Origin: JBBDSU01 sp040904825
GTDB taxonomy: Bacteria > Actinomycetota > Nitriliruptoria > Nitriliruptorales > Nitriliruptoraceae
Assembly (NCBI GenBank): GCA_040904825.1
Contig: JBBDSU010000020.1
Span: forward strand, 62,001-126,000
Direction: 5' to 3'
Length of the DNA stretch: 64,000 nt
Shown: one piece after another, positions 26,241 through 34,978 of the stretch
Position numbering within the stretch: the stretch's first letter is position 1
Layout of the letters: every line of letters starts with the position of its first letter
Notes under the pieces: model-generated
Told to the model about the DNA's origin: nothing
Database searches by the model: none
What the model saw: only the letters and a program-made list of their open reading frames with translations
Made by a program: the position numbers and the translations under genes

Positions 26241-29200
26241 GTGCAGGCACCGGATCCCCGTGAGGTACGCGACGCCGCAACGGCGTCCGCTGCCGACGAG
26301 GTCGCTGGACGCGATGCTGCCGTGACCGAACCTGAGCCTGACGAGCCCCGCTGGGGAGATGACGCCCCTAGCGTGCTGGCCGTCGTGGTAGCCCATGACG
26401 GCAGTTTGTGGTTGAACGCTGCGCTGGACGCCCTTGAGTCTCAGGATTATCCGAACGTCGACATTCTTGCCGTCGACAATGCCAGCACCGATGGGTCGCG
26501 TGAGGTATTGATCGACCGGTTGGGGCCGGACCGGGTCATCATTTCAGACAAGGACATGGGATTCGGAGCGGCCGTGTCGATGGCGCTCGATGCGGGGCCC
26601 GCCGAAATCCCGTACGTGTGGATGCTCCACGATGATGTTGCGTTTCTGCCCGATGCGCTCAGCGAGCTCGTGGCGGTCATCGACCGTGACGAGTCAACGG
26701 CCATCGTCGGCCCGAAGTTGCGGGATTGGTCCGATGGCGACCTCCTGCAGTCGGTCGGTTGGACCATTGATGTCACCGGGCGAGCCGACTCCGGCGTGGA
26801 CCCCGGCGAACTTGACCAGGGTCAGCGCGATCAGCGTCAGCCGACCCTGTATGTGTCAACGGCTGGCATGCTCGCGCGGCGATCCGTGCTGGATGAAGTT
26901 GGCCGTTTCGATCGGCGCTTCCACCTCTTCCGCGACGACCTTGATCTGTGCTGGCGGGTTTGGCAAGCTGACCACCAGGTCCAAGTTGTGCCCGAGGCCA
27001 TCGGTGCGCACGTCAATGCGGCTGCCGATTACGTACGACTGGGTCAGACGGCCCACTTGGGCCCTCGCTACTTCGCCGAACGCAACACGCTGGCGACGCT
27101 GCTCAAGAACTACGGCGTGGCGCGCCTGCTGTTGGTCGTGCCACTGTTCTTCCTGGTCGGATCGGCCAAAGTGGCCGGGTTCGTGCTCACGCGAAGATTC
27201 GGCGATGCATGGCAGACCTTGCGTGCATGGGTGTGGAATCTGTTGCACCTGCGTGGAACGTTGCGGCTTCGCAGAATGGTGCAGGCAGCGCGGGTCCGTA
27301 GTGATAGCGACCTCAAGGTACTTTTCGGGCGAGTGACGACGCGGATCCGCGCCTATTCCGAAGCGCTGGGTTATTGGATCACCGGCGGCGATCACGCTCC
27401 GGCTCCGGCCGACGAACCACGACACGTTGAGGTTGAGCGGGATCAGCGTGGGCGCCTGGCTGAACTCGTGCGATCCCGACCAGTCATGCTTGCCGGGATC
27501 GTGTTGGTCACGTCGGTCATGATCGGCACGTGGCAACTGCTTGTGCCGGGGGAGATCCGCGGGGGCCAGTTGGCGGCATGGCCGTCCTCTCCGATGACTT
27601 TCTTCCAGGACTACCTCGCGAGTTGGAACGAAGGCGCGGCTTTCGGCACGTCGGCGACTCCATCGCCAGCGCAGGCACTGCTCGGGATGCTCCACCTTGT
27701 TGTTGGAGGCAGCGACTATCTCGCTCCCAGGGTCCTGTTGTTCGGCACCGTCGGTGTGGCCTGGGTCTTCGCATTGCGTGCAGCCCAGCAGTATTCGCCC
27801 CGTCGAGTTCCGCGGGTGGTGGCTGCGACCGCCTACGTCTTGTCACCACCGTCGCTCGCCGCGCTGGCGACCGGCCAGGTCGATGCGCTCGTGTTGATGG
27901 CAGTGCTCCCCGGCGTGGTTGCCGCTGCGGTCACTTTCTCGGATCGCCGTTCGTCGCCGGCCCAGGCCTGGCGCGCTGTGTCGGCTGCGACTTTGCTGAC
28001 CGCCGTGGGCGGTTCGTTCGAGCCCTGGTTTCTGGTCGTCGCCGTGCTGGCAGGCGCGGCGTTGTTGTTGGGCACCTTCGCATCAGGTGTTCCAGGCGTG
28101 TGGCAACGGACGTTGACCGCGCGTGTGCTGGCAGCCATGATCGCTCCGGTGGTGCTGTTGCTGCCCTGGTCGCTCGATCTGCTGCAACCCACCGGCCCGT
28201 TGTTCACCGGCGTCGGAATGCACGCATCGGCCTCAATGTGGCAGTGGCTCGCGTTGAGTCCCGATGTCGCCGGTTTCCCGGGTCTCATTGCAGGTGCAGG
28301 CTTCGTGCTGGCCGGACTCCTCGGGTTGGCGATCGGACTGCATCGTGTGCCAGGCCTTGTCATCGGGCTGTGGTCTGTCGCACTCGCTGGCGCGGCTGCC
28401 GGATGGTGGCTCGGCCGCACGGGGCAGGTCATGTGGCCCGGCCTTCCGCTGCTGCTCACCGCGGCGGCTTTCGCTGCACTGTTCGCACTGGCGTTCGCCT
28501 CAGCCGAATCGCAACTGGGGCGGTTCGGTTTCGGATGGCGCCAGATCGCTGCGCTTGTGACCGCCAGCGCTGTTGTGGTCAGTGTCGTCGCGGTCGCAGC
28601 CGAGCACGTCCGGTCGGGGCTGGACGCGTATGCGCTCGATGATCTTTCGCTGCCAGCGTTCATCGCCGCTTCTGCTGACACTGACGATTTCAGAGTGCTC
28701 GTGCTTGCTGATCAACCGGAAGGCGTGGCTTGGGAGGTTGTCAAGGGAACAGGCCCGTCGATGACCGCGATCGGCGTTCCGCCCATGCCGGCATTGGGCG
28801 TGGTCGATGACATCGTCAACGACGTGACAAGCCAGAAGGATCCATGGGCGACCGCACTCCTGGGCTTGCTCAACGTCCGTTACGTAGTCGTCCCTGACGG
28901 AGGTACCAGTGATGCGCTGGACGCGGCGCTGCGCAATCAAATCTCGTTGGAGCCGCGACCAGTCAGTGTTGGGCGGGTCTACACCGTGAGCGGATGGGTG
29001 CCGCCGGGTTCGGTGGTCTTGCCTGCAGTTGCATCGAACCTCGCAGCGCATGGTCGGACCAGCGGGCCCTTCGACGCCCACCCCATGGTGCGCGAGCAGC
29101 CTGGGCAGTATGTGGCGCTGTCTCCAGTCCGTGGAACGGTGCTCGTTGCCGAGGTCGATGATGGCGAGTGGCAGGCCACCAGCGAGGGTGAACCTCTCGA

Positions 29201-29495
29201 ACAGCTCGATATGTCGCGATCGGGCACGTTGGCGTTCCGCCCCGTCGGAGCTGGCCAACAGGTCGAAGTCAGTCACACCGGTCGTGATACGCGAGGATTC
29301 CAGGTCGCAGGGCAGGTCCTGGCAGTCTTGCTGGTTGTGTCACTTGCGCTGCGGCCGCCACGATTCGCACGTCAGCGTCGCTCGCTGCCAGCAGCTGAGC
29401 CACAGCTGGCAAGGACGGTCGACGACGCCGCGCGGTCTCCCGGTGACGTGCCATCGCCTGGCGCCACTGGGTCCTCGCCGGAGGGCCGGCAATGA
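26241..29495 (+). CDS. Giant family 2 glycosyltransferase with multi-pass membrane domain
   Basis: The 1084-aa protein starts with a GT2 domain (about residues 45-290): VLAVVVAHDGSLWL, VDNASTDGSREV and WMLHDDVAFLP, with the acceptor-side FRDDLDLCWRVW. Then follow about twelve hydrophobic helices (about residues 290-820) and an extracellular beta-rich tail with a final helix near 1035 and a Pro/Ser-rich end. Such architecture is typical of actinobacterial GTs that use lipid-linked sugars at the membrane. It overlaps the DUF5719 gene by ATGA, and the pair next to whiB is conserved in other actinobacteria such as Streptomyces. The GTG at 26241 is the best but uncertain start. Confidence 0.85.
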   Translation: MQAPDPREVRDAATASAADEVAGRDAAVTEPEPDEPRWGDDAPSVLAVVVAHDGSLWLNAALDALESQDYPNVDILAVDNASTDGSREVLIDRLGPDRVIISDKDMGFGAAVSMALDAGPAEIPYVWMLHDDVAFLPDALSELVAVIDRDESTAIVGPKLRDWSDGDLLQSVGWTIDVTGRADSGVDPGELDQGQRDQRQPTLYVSTAGMLARRSVLDEVGRFDRRFHLFRDDLDLCWRVWQADHQVQVVPEAIGAHVNAAADYVRLGQTAHLGPRYFAERNTLATLLKNYGVARLLLVVPLFFLVGSAKVAGFVLTRRFGDAWQTLRAWVWNLLHLRGTLRLRRMVQAARVRSDSDLKVLFGRVTTRIRAYSEALGYWITGGDHAPAPADEPRHVEVERDQRGRLAELVRSRPVMLAGIVLVTSVMIGTWQLLVPGEIRGGQLAAWPSSPMTFFQDYLASWNEGAAFGTSATPSPAQALLGMLHLVVGGSDYLAPRVLLFGTVGVAWVFALRAAQQYSPRRVPRVVAATAYVLSPPSLAALATGQVDALVLMAVLPGVVAAAVTFSDRRSSPAQAWRAVSAATLLTAVGGSFEPWFLVVAVLAGAALLLGTFASGVPGVWQRTLTARVLAAMIAPVVLLLPWSLDLLQPTGPLFTGVGMHASASMWQWLALSPDVAGFPGLIAGAGFVLAGLLGLAIGLHRVPGLVIGLWSVALAGAAAGWWLGRTGQVMWPGLPLLLTAAAFAALFALAFASAESQLGRFGFGWRQIAALVTASAVVVSVVAVAAEHVRSGLDAYALDDLSLPAFIAASADTDDFRVLVLADQPEGVAWEVVKGTGPSMTAIGVPPMPALGVVDDIVNDVTSQKDPWATALLGLLNVRYVVVPDGGTSDALDAALRNQISLEPRPVSVGRVYTVSGWVPPGSVVLPAVASNLAAHGRTSGPFDAHPMVREQPGQYVALSPVRGTVLVAEVDDGEWQATSEGEPLEQLDMSRSGTLAFRPVGAGQQVEVSHTGRDTRGFQVAGQVLAVLLVVSLALRPPRFARQRRSLPAAEPQLARTVDDAARSPGDVPSPGATGSSPEGRQ

Positions 29496-31207
29496 CCGTC
29501 AAGGGGATTGTCGCATCAGTCCTGCTCATGGCGGTCGTGACCGCGATCGGAACGATCGATCGTTTCGTTCCGCCGCCAGTGCCAGTTGTCGACGAAGGCG
29601 TGGTGGGCGACGTGCCTGTGGGAGGCCGGTGGGTGTGCCCGATGGTTGCTGACTTGCCTGCGACAACCGCGCGTGTGACGGTGGCTCACGGTGTTGACGA
29701 GGGAGAATCTGACGTCGCCGTGTCGGTCATGAGCGAACGCACCAGGCGCCAGATTTCCAGCGCTGTCCTGGCGCCGGTCGCAACCCTCAGCGAGGAGGTC
29801 GGCGCAGCAGCGATCATCGACTGGTCGGGAGTACCGGCTGCTGTCTACCGCGAATGGTGGTTTGAAGGTGGCGACCTGCCTCCAGGGATCGTGTCAGGGC
29901 CTTGTGTCCACGGCGAATCGGGCCGGTGGATCGTGCCGGGCTTGAAGACTTCGGGTGGGGCAGAAGCGCGACTCCGGGTGTCCAACCCGTTCCACAGTGA
30001 CGCGACGATCGCTGTTGGCTTTGCTACCTCGGAAGGCCCGGCTGAGCCGCTCGCGCTTCAAAACGTCAGTATCCCATCGCAAGAAACCCTGGAGATCGTC
30101 GTCAACGAATCCTTGCCGGAACGTGACGATCTCGCGGCGATCATCACCGTCCAGGCAGGTCGCGTGGTGGCCGAAGGCATGCAATTGATGCGTTCAGCCA
30201 TCGGCGGTATCGATGGTGCGTCGCTGCTGCAGGCCGCCCCAACCACAGCGGAGACCTGGACGATCCCTTGGGTGATCGATGGGCCAGACCGAACCAGTTG
30301 GTTGTGGGTGGTCAACCCTGACCAGCGGACGGCTGCGGTCGAGTTCACGTTCCATACTCCCGATGGTGGTGTGGTGGCCGACGGGCTGGACGAGGTTCTT
30401 GTCGAGCCGGGAACAATGCGTCGTATCGATCTGCGCGGCACGTTCCCTGGCGGCATCGAAGTCGCCGCAGTGACGGCAAGAGTCAGCGGCGCGGGAATCG
30501 CCGTCTCGGGAGCGGTCGAGGTCGATGCTGCAAACCCCTCACGTACCGGCATGGTCGTGCAGTTGGGGGCAGTAGCGCCCGACACGTCATGGATCGTCGG
30601 TGGATCGGCCGGCGACGGACGCGACGAGCAATTGCACCTGGTCAACCCCACGAGCGTCTCATCGACCGTCTCGGTGGCCGTTCGCACGTCGCTGGGCGTC
30701 CGTCGACCTGCCGGGCTCCAAGGCCTGACGGTGCCAGCCGGCGCGTCGATTCCCATCGATCTGACCGCGCATCTCAACGATGCCGAGCAGTGGACCGCCT
30801 TCATCACAGCCGACGGTTCGGGCATCGTCGCCGGAAGAGTCGGCGGAAGTAGGGACGGGGCGCGTCGTCTGGTGGCATGGTCGGGCGTGCCATCTGCAGC
30901 GTGGCATCCGGACGGCTTGGTCCGGTCCGCGTATCACGCGCCTGGATTGATCCAGCGCTTGAGGACAGATCTCGGATTGCGTGCTGCAGATTCGTTTGCG
31001 CCTGCTGACAGATTCGCGCCTTCTCAACAGGACGATGTCGCCGATCCTGATGTTGCAAGCCCATCGGGACGGCCACCAGGGGTGCCTTTGCCGGTTGTTC
31101 CTGGAGGCGACGGCAGTGATAGCGATGGTGAGGCCGACGACGACGCCGACGGTGACAACGATGGATCCGGCGGAGCGGGAGGCGGCTCAGGCACCGGCTC
31201 TGGCTGA
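29492..31207 (+). CDS. DUF5719 extracytoplasmic protein
   Basis: The 571-aa protein has a short N-terminal membrane helix or signal anchor (residues about 4-22) followed by repeated beta-sandwich-like units (around 150-240, 250-350, 360-450) that share the pattern of an LRVSNP/LWVVNP/LHLVNP strand. The C-terminal 60 residues are a low-complexity Asp/Gly/Ser tail. No catalytic motif is seen. DUF5719 genes typically follow a large GT2 as here, so it probably works with that transferase outside the membrane, but its activity is unknown. Confidence 0.82.
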   Translation: MTVKGIVASVLLMAVVTAIGTIDRFVPPPVPVVDEGVVGDVPVGGRWVCPMVADLPATTARVTVAHGVDEGESDVAVSVMSERTRRQISSAVLAPVATLSEEVGAAAIIDWSGVPAAVYREWWFEGGDLPPGIVSGPCVHGESGRWIVPGLKTSGGAEARLRVSNPFHSDATIAVGFATSEGPAEPLALQNVSIPSQETLEIVVNESLPERDDLAAIITVQAGRVVAEGMQLMRSAIGGIDGASLLQAAPTTAETWTIPWVIDGPDRTSWLWVVNPDQRTAAVEFTFHTPDGGVVADGLDEVLVEPGTMRRIDLRGTFPGGIEVAAVTARVSGAGIAVSGAVEVDAANPSRTGMVVQLGAVAPDTSWIVGGSAGDGRDEQLHLVNPTSVSSTVSVAVRTSLGVRRPAGLQGLTVPAGASIPIDLTAHLNDAEQWTAFITADGSGIVAGRVGGSRDGARRLVAWSGVPSAAWHPDGLVRSAYHAPGLIQRLRTDLGLRAADSFAPADRFAPSQQDDVADPDVASPSGRPPGVPLPVVPGGDGSDSDGEADDDADGDNDGSGGAGGGSGTGSG

Positions 31208-31281
31208 AGATTGGTAGCCGTCCGATGACCGACGCTTGCTACTCCGCTGTCGAGGATGGTCGGTTCCTGCAGGATCTGCGC

Positions 31282-31707
31282 TCAGCCCCATCCGAGTTCA
31301 TCGAGTCGGTCATCATCGATACCGAAGTGATGGGCGATTTCGTGGATCACCGTGTCCCTGACAAGTGCGGCGAGATCACGTCGTGACCTCGCCCGCAATT
31401 CGAGCGGGCGACGAAACAGCGTGATCCTGTCGGGGAGCATCGGCGCTCCGAAATCCCGTTCGGTACGGGGTACGCCTTCGTAGAGTCCCAGCAGGACCTC
31501 GTCGTCGACTGTTTGGCTTGCTGCGGGAGGGACCTCTTCAACCGTGATCTGCACATTGTCGAGGAGTTTCAACAGCGGCGGAGGCATTGATAGCAGTGCC
31601 TGGTCGACGAGGCGGTCGAACCGGGCAGCACTCATCGCTCGAAAACCGTCATTGGGTCGCCGCCGACCGTCCGCTTGCCTTCGTCGGTGGCGGGCGTGGC
31701 GGTCCAT
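31282..31707 (-). CDS. Small zinc metallopeptidase-like protein (Rv3259 family)
   Basis: The 141-aa protein has a complete zinc motif HEIAHHFGIDDDRL (HEXXH at residues 122-126). The family is called a metallopeptidase, but its substrate is unknown, and some members such as Rv3259 seem to lack the motif. Here it is intact. The ATG at 31707 has AGAGG 5 nt upstream; an ATG at 31635 would remove an Arg-rich N-terminus and lacks a ribosome site. It converges with DUF5719 and diverges from DUF3499, the conserved order at this locus. Confidence 0.82.
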   Translation of the reverse strand: MDRHARHRRRQADGRRRPNDGFRAMSAARFDRLVDQALLSMPPPLLKLLDNVQITVEEVPPAASQTVDDEVLLGLYEGVPRTERDFGAPMLPDRITLFRRPLELRARSRRDLAALVRDTVIHEIAHHFGIDDDRLDELGWG

Positions 31708-31800
31708 CGGCGCCTCTCGAAGTGGTCGTGAGTTAGCAGATCTGTCTGCGGGCCTATCACGGTCCTATGGATTCTTGCAGGGTGACGGTGTCGCGGCTAC

Positions 31801-31830
31801 TTGGCGAATGACATCGTTGTCGTTTAGCGT
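31801..31830 (+). promoter_or_regulatory. Promoter of DUF3499, probably leaderless
   Basis: TTGGCG (31801-31806) and TAGCGT (31825-31830) are 18 nt apart; the ATG at 31838 lies 7 nt beyond the -10 box, so the transcript would begin at the start codon. No ribosome site precedes that ATG. Confidence 0.45.
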
Positions 31831-31837
31831 GCGACCT

Positions 31838-32295
31838 ATGGGCGAACTCAATCGGCTGACCGAGGATCCGCGTCGGGCGGCCCGCACACATGCTGTCGTG
31901 CATCCGCTATCGCGGGTGGTGCGCAGGCCGTGCGCCCGTCCAGCCTGTCCGTCGCCTGCGATCGCGACGTTGACGTTCGATTATCGCCGTCGTGAGGCTT
32001 GGGTTGATGTCCTCGTCGACGAATCCGACCCGGGATCGTATGACCTGTGTGCCGGGCACGTCGGTCGTACACGTGCGCCGCAGGGGTGGAAGCTCCGCGA
32101 TCGCCGCCCGACTGACGAGCGATACCAAGACACCCCACCCGTCAGACCGGCTGACTTCAGCAGTCAACGCACGATCGCCGTGATCGCGGCGGCTCTGCGG
32201 GCCGTTCCGTCGCTCGTGCCCGAGCGCGACGAGACGCAACGGATGGCTGAAGTCGCCCGCGATGATGCTGGGGTCACCGCGCCCGGTGGCGGGCA
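31838..32295 (+). CDS. DUF3499 protein, 3' end lost in assembly gap
   Basis: The first 152 codons are present. The conserved core has a CxxxxC pair (RRPCARPACPSPAIATLTFDY) and then YDLCAGHVGRTRAPQGWKL with Cys and His, a likely zinc-ribbon fold. The family (Rv3258c) is of unknown function and always near phosphomannomutase and WhiB2, as here. After the core, a variable region leads into the gap at 32296. The true C-terminus cannot be read; an open acidic frame beyond the gap is one candidate for it. Confidence 0.82.
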
Positions 32296-32305
32296 NNNNN
32301 NNNNN
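32296..32305. other. Assembly gap (10 N)
   Basis: Ten N mark a scaffold join of unknown real length. A 13-base C run (32309-32321) follows directly. A short GC hairpin (GCCCG-GTGG-CGGGC) lies just before. Frames cannot be carried across it. Confidence 0.99.
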
Positions 32306-32307
32306 GC

Positions 32308-32655
32308 GCCCCCCCCCCCCCGGCCGCGGCCGGGCTCAGGGTTGTTCCTGATCTTCCGGCAGATGCGGCTGGCCTGGACGTTGCCGATGGAGACGGCGAT
32401 CATCCTCAACCACCAGTCGAACGCGATGAAGTCGCCAGCGCGGACAGGGGTGATGATCGAGGCCAGGCCTCTGGCTCTGGATCCACGGGCGATGAACGCA
32501 CCGATGAGCACCGTCGGTTTGACGCGCCTCAACCCAGCCATGGGCCACCTGACGGCGAAGCGGGGCCGGTTTCCCGCACTGCGGCAGGCGTATCAGGGCC
32601 TCGGACTACTCATCGCCTCGGCGGACAACGGGCTGCGTTCGCGACCGAATGGTGA
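32308..32655 (+). CDS. Acidic open frame beyond the gap (possible protein C-terminus)
   Basis: From the gap to a TGA at 32653 this frame is open and codes an Asp/Gly/Glu/Pro-rich, probably disordered sequence (for example LDVADGDGDHPQPPVERDE). Such tails are common on proteins in this window, so it could be the end of DUF3499 or of a gene lost in the gap. Other frames are open too, on both strands, and none shows a known domain. From 32656 to 32968 I see no gene, apart from an AT-richer stretch (32900-32940) before DUF6788. Confidence 0.25.
   Translation, partial: APPPPAAAGLRVVPDLPADAAGLDVADGDGDHPQPPVERDEVASADRGDDRGQASGSGSTGDERTDEHRRFDAPQPSHGPPDGEAGPVSRTAAGVSGPRTTHRLGGQRAAFATEW
32319..32334. 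repeat. 16-bp perfect GC palindrome next to the gap
   Basis: The bases CCCGGCCG followed by their exact reverse complement form a perfect palindrome immediately after the C run. It can fold into a very stable hairpin and probably explains the assembly break. Confidence 0.8.
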
Positions 32656-32968
32656 TGCCCGCGTGATGACGTCGCTGCGGGCCATCCCCGCAGCGCGAGC
32701 AGCGTCGCCGTGGAAAGCCCCGTGTCGGGACAACGCCGCGAACGATGTCCGTGTCGGGTTGTCACGGCGCCCGGGCAACGGTGGTGCCGTGTTATCGCTG
32801 TGTTCAACCGCTTGAGGTTGTCAGGCGATGATTGCTCATAGGCGCTGGTTGGCTCGTCGCATGCAACGAGGCAGTTGTCGTCTCCAGCCTGGACGGGGGA
32901 GTATGTTGTTTCTTAGCATGGAAAGATCTTCCTTGGTTGTTCCGGGCCTGGAGTCTTGAGGGGCATGC

Positions 32969-33304
32969 ATGCCGCTTGACCGCGAATTGACGCGTCGGGT
33001 ACGCCGTCTGGACGAGTACGAACTGAGGCGCTTGATGATCCTGGTCAGAGGTCTGTTGGTACACGCCGATGGTCCCCCCGAAGCGGATCAAGACCTGCCG
33101 GTCGATGTCACCTACCGCCAGCGTCATATCCGTTGCGGCAAGCCGAATTGCAAGGGATGTCCTCACGGCCCCTACTGGTATGCGACTTGGCAGCAAGGTG
33201 GCAGGACGCGCACCAGTTATGTCGGTCGTCATCTGCCGGGTGAAGAGCCTGAGGTCGTCGTTCCAGATCTTCCTTCCCAGCCAGACCGACGGAGGCGCGG
33301 GTGA
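32969..33304 (+). CDS. DUF6788-like protein
   Basis: The 111-aa protein has a helical N-terminus and then the motif of this family: VTYRQRHIRCGKPNCKGCPH followed by GPYWYATWQQGGRTRTSYVG. Three cysteines may bind metal. The function is unknown; family members often occur in accessory DNA. GAGGGG lies 5 nt before the ATG. Its stop overlaps the GTG of phosphomannomutase (GTGA), so both are on one transcript. It is not part of the mycobacterial order at this locus and may be a local insertion. Confidence 0.7.
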   Translation: MPLDRELTRRVRRLDEYELRRLMILVRGLLVHADGPPEADQDLPVDVTYRQRHIRCGKPNCKGCPHGPYWYATWQQGGRTRTSYVGRHLPGEEPEVVVPDLPSQPDRRRRG

Positions 33305-34656
33305 ATACGTTCGATCCCGACATCTTGCAGCGTGTTTTCAAGGCCTATGACGTCCGCGGGCTTGTCGATGGCGAACTGACGAGCGAACTGGTGCAGGAAA
33401 TTGGCGCCGCCTGCGGCCAGGTGCTTGCGGATCGCACGGGACGGTTCGTCGTCGGGCGCGATATGAGACCGACGTCGCCGATGCTGGCCGCCGCATTCGC
33501 AGAAGGCCTCAATGAGGTTGGGGTGGACGTGGTCGATGTGGGATTGGTCTCCACGGATCAGTTGTATTTCGCCTCTGGGATGCTGGATGCGCCAGGAGCG
33601 ATGTTCACGGCGAGCCACAACCCAGCGGCCTACAACGGCATCAAGTTGTGTCGTCGCCAAGCGGCGCCTGTGGCGATCGACACAGGGCTGGCCGCAGTTC
33701 GGGACGCGATCGGTCATGTTCAGCCAGCGTCGCGGCGTGGGCAGACACAGGTGCGCAATGTCGACGCCGAGTTCGGCAACCACGTGCGGTCGTTCATCGA
33801 TGCGACGGGAGTTGGCGGCGTGCGTGTCGTCGTTGACGCGGGCAACGGGATGGCCGGTCATGTCTGGCCGTTGGTATCAGAAGGGCTGGGGCTGCACACC
33901 TCGCCCCTGTTCTTCGAGCTTGACGGCACGTTTCCCAATCATCCCGCGAATCCGCTTGATCCCGACAATTTGATCGATCTGTCGCATGCTCTGGAGCAAG
34001 GCGAGCATGATCTTGGCCTGGCGTTCGATGGCGATGCTGATCGCGTCTTTGCCCTCGACGAACGGGGTGCGCCCGTGTCGGCGTCCATCGTCGGCGCCAT
34101 TGTCGCTGAGCGGATGCTTGAGCGGCAGCCCGGCGGGGTCGTGCTGCACAACCTGATTTGTTCCCGCACGGTGCCCGAGCGCATCGTGCAAGCCGGGGGC
34201 ACCGCTATCAGAACCCGGGTTGGCCATTCCTACATCAAAGCGTTGATGGCTGAGACTGACGCAGTCATGGCTATCGAGCATTCGGGTCATTACTACTACC
34301 GGGATCACTACCGGGCCGATTCGGGGGTTATTACTGCGCTGCTGCTGATCGAAGCGCTGGCTGTCGCTGATGTCCCGATGTCTGAACTCGCTGCCCGCTA
34401 CGTTGGCTACCACGCTTCTGGTGAGCTCAATATTGAAGTGGACGACCAGGATGTTCTGCGTGAACGTGTCGCTCAGGCCTTCGCGTCACGCGGCGATCTC
34501 GATGATCTTGACGGACTGACCGTTGATCTGGGTGAAGCGTGGTTCAATCTTCGCTCAAGCAACACTGAACCATTGGTGAGGCTGAACGCCGAAGCTCGCG
34601 ACGACGCGACGCTTCAAGCCCTCGTCGATGAGGTGATGGCGCTCTTACCACGATGA
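33301..34656 (+). CDS. manB: Phosphomannomutase/phosphoglucomutase
   Basis: The 451-aa enzyme interconverts mannose-6-phosphate and mannose-1-phosphate, feeding GDP-mannose. The four domains show the phosphoserine loop FTASHNPAAYNG (Ser near residue 105), the metal loop FDGDADR, the sugar loop EHSGHYYYRD and the phosphate-binding RSSNTEPLVRLN. Length and motifs are complete. It begins with GTG overlapping the DUF6788 stop. A Trm112-like gene follows after 15 bp. Position matches Rv3257c (pmmA). Confidence 0.95.
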   Translation: MNTFDPDILQRVFKAYDVRGLVDGELTSELVQEIGAACGQVLADRTGRFVVGRDMRPTSPMLAAAFAEGLNEVGVDVVDVGLVSTDQLYFASGMLDAPGAMFTASHNPAAYNGIKLCRRQAAPVAIDTGLAAVRDAIGHVQPASRRGQTQVRNVDAEFGNHVRSFIDATGVGGVRVVVDAGNGMAGHVWPLVSEGLGLHTSPLFFELDGTFPNHPANPLDPDNLIDLSHALEQGEHDLGLAFDGDADRVFALDERGAPVSASIVGAIVAERMLERQPGGVVLHNLICSRTVPERIVQAGGTAIRTRVGHSYIKALMAETDAVMAIEHSGHYYYRDHYRADSGVITALLLIEALAVADVPMSELAARYVGYHASGELNIEVDDQDVLRERVAQAFASRGDLDDLDGLTVDLGEAWFNLRSSNTEPLVRLNAEARDDATLQALVDEVMALLPR

Positions 34657-34671
34657 ACGAAAGGCGCAGAC

Positions 34672-34833
34672 ATGGCGCTCGACCAGCGGCTCATCGACAT
34701 CCTGGTGTGCCCAGCGTGCCGCGCCGGCGTCCAGTACAAGGACCGGAGGAAGGTCATCGTCTGTGACGGGTGCTCGCGGCAATATCCGGTGCGGGAACAC
34801 ATTCCCATCATGCTGCTCGACGACGATGAATGA
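34672..34833 (+). CDS. Trm112/YcaR-like small zinc protein
   Basis: This 53-aa protein has two CxxC pairs (residues 13/16 and 31/34) in the pattern LIDILVCPACR...VCDGCSRQYPVREHIPIML, which is the bacterial Trm112-like fold. In eukaryotes Trm112 activates methyltransferases; bacterial partners are mostly unknown. AAAGGCG lies before the ATG. It is just downstream of phosphomannomutase and likely in its operon. The 145 bp to comF hold no other gene. Confidence 0.85.
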   Translation: MALDQRLIDILVCPACRAGVQYKDRRKVIVCDGCSRQYPVREHIPIMLLDDDE

Positions 34834-34978
34834 GCGTGTCGCCGCAAGGGGTTAGCGACAGCTGCCCGGCAGGGGACATGGGGGCGGTCCCGGGGATGTA
34901 CGAGGGACGTACGTGGGATCTCCGCGGGATGTGAAGTGAGCAGGTTCTCAGGGGTTCTCGGCGGCAATGGGGAAAGCT

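Noticed and set aside
32306..32815. Transposase or insertion sequence beyond the gap
   Set aside because: No DDE or HUH motif, no terminal inverted repeats and no target duplication could be found in any frame.
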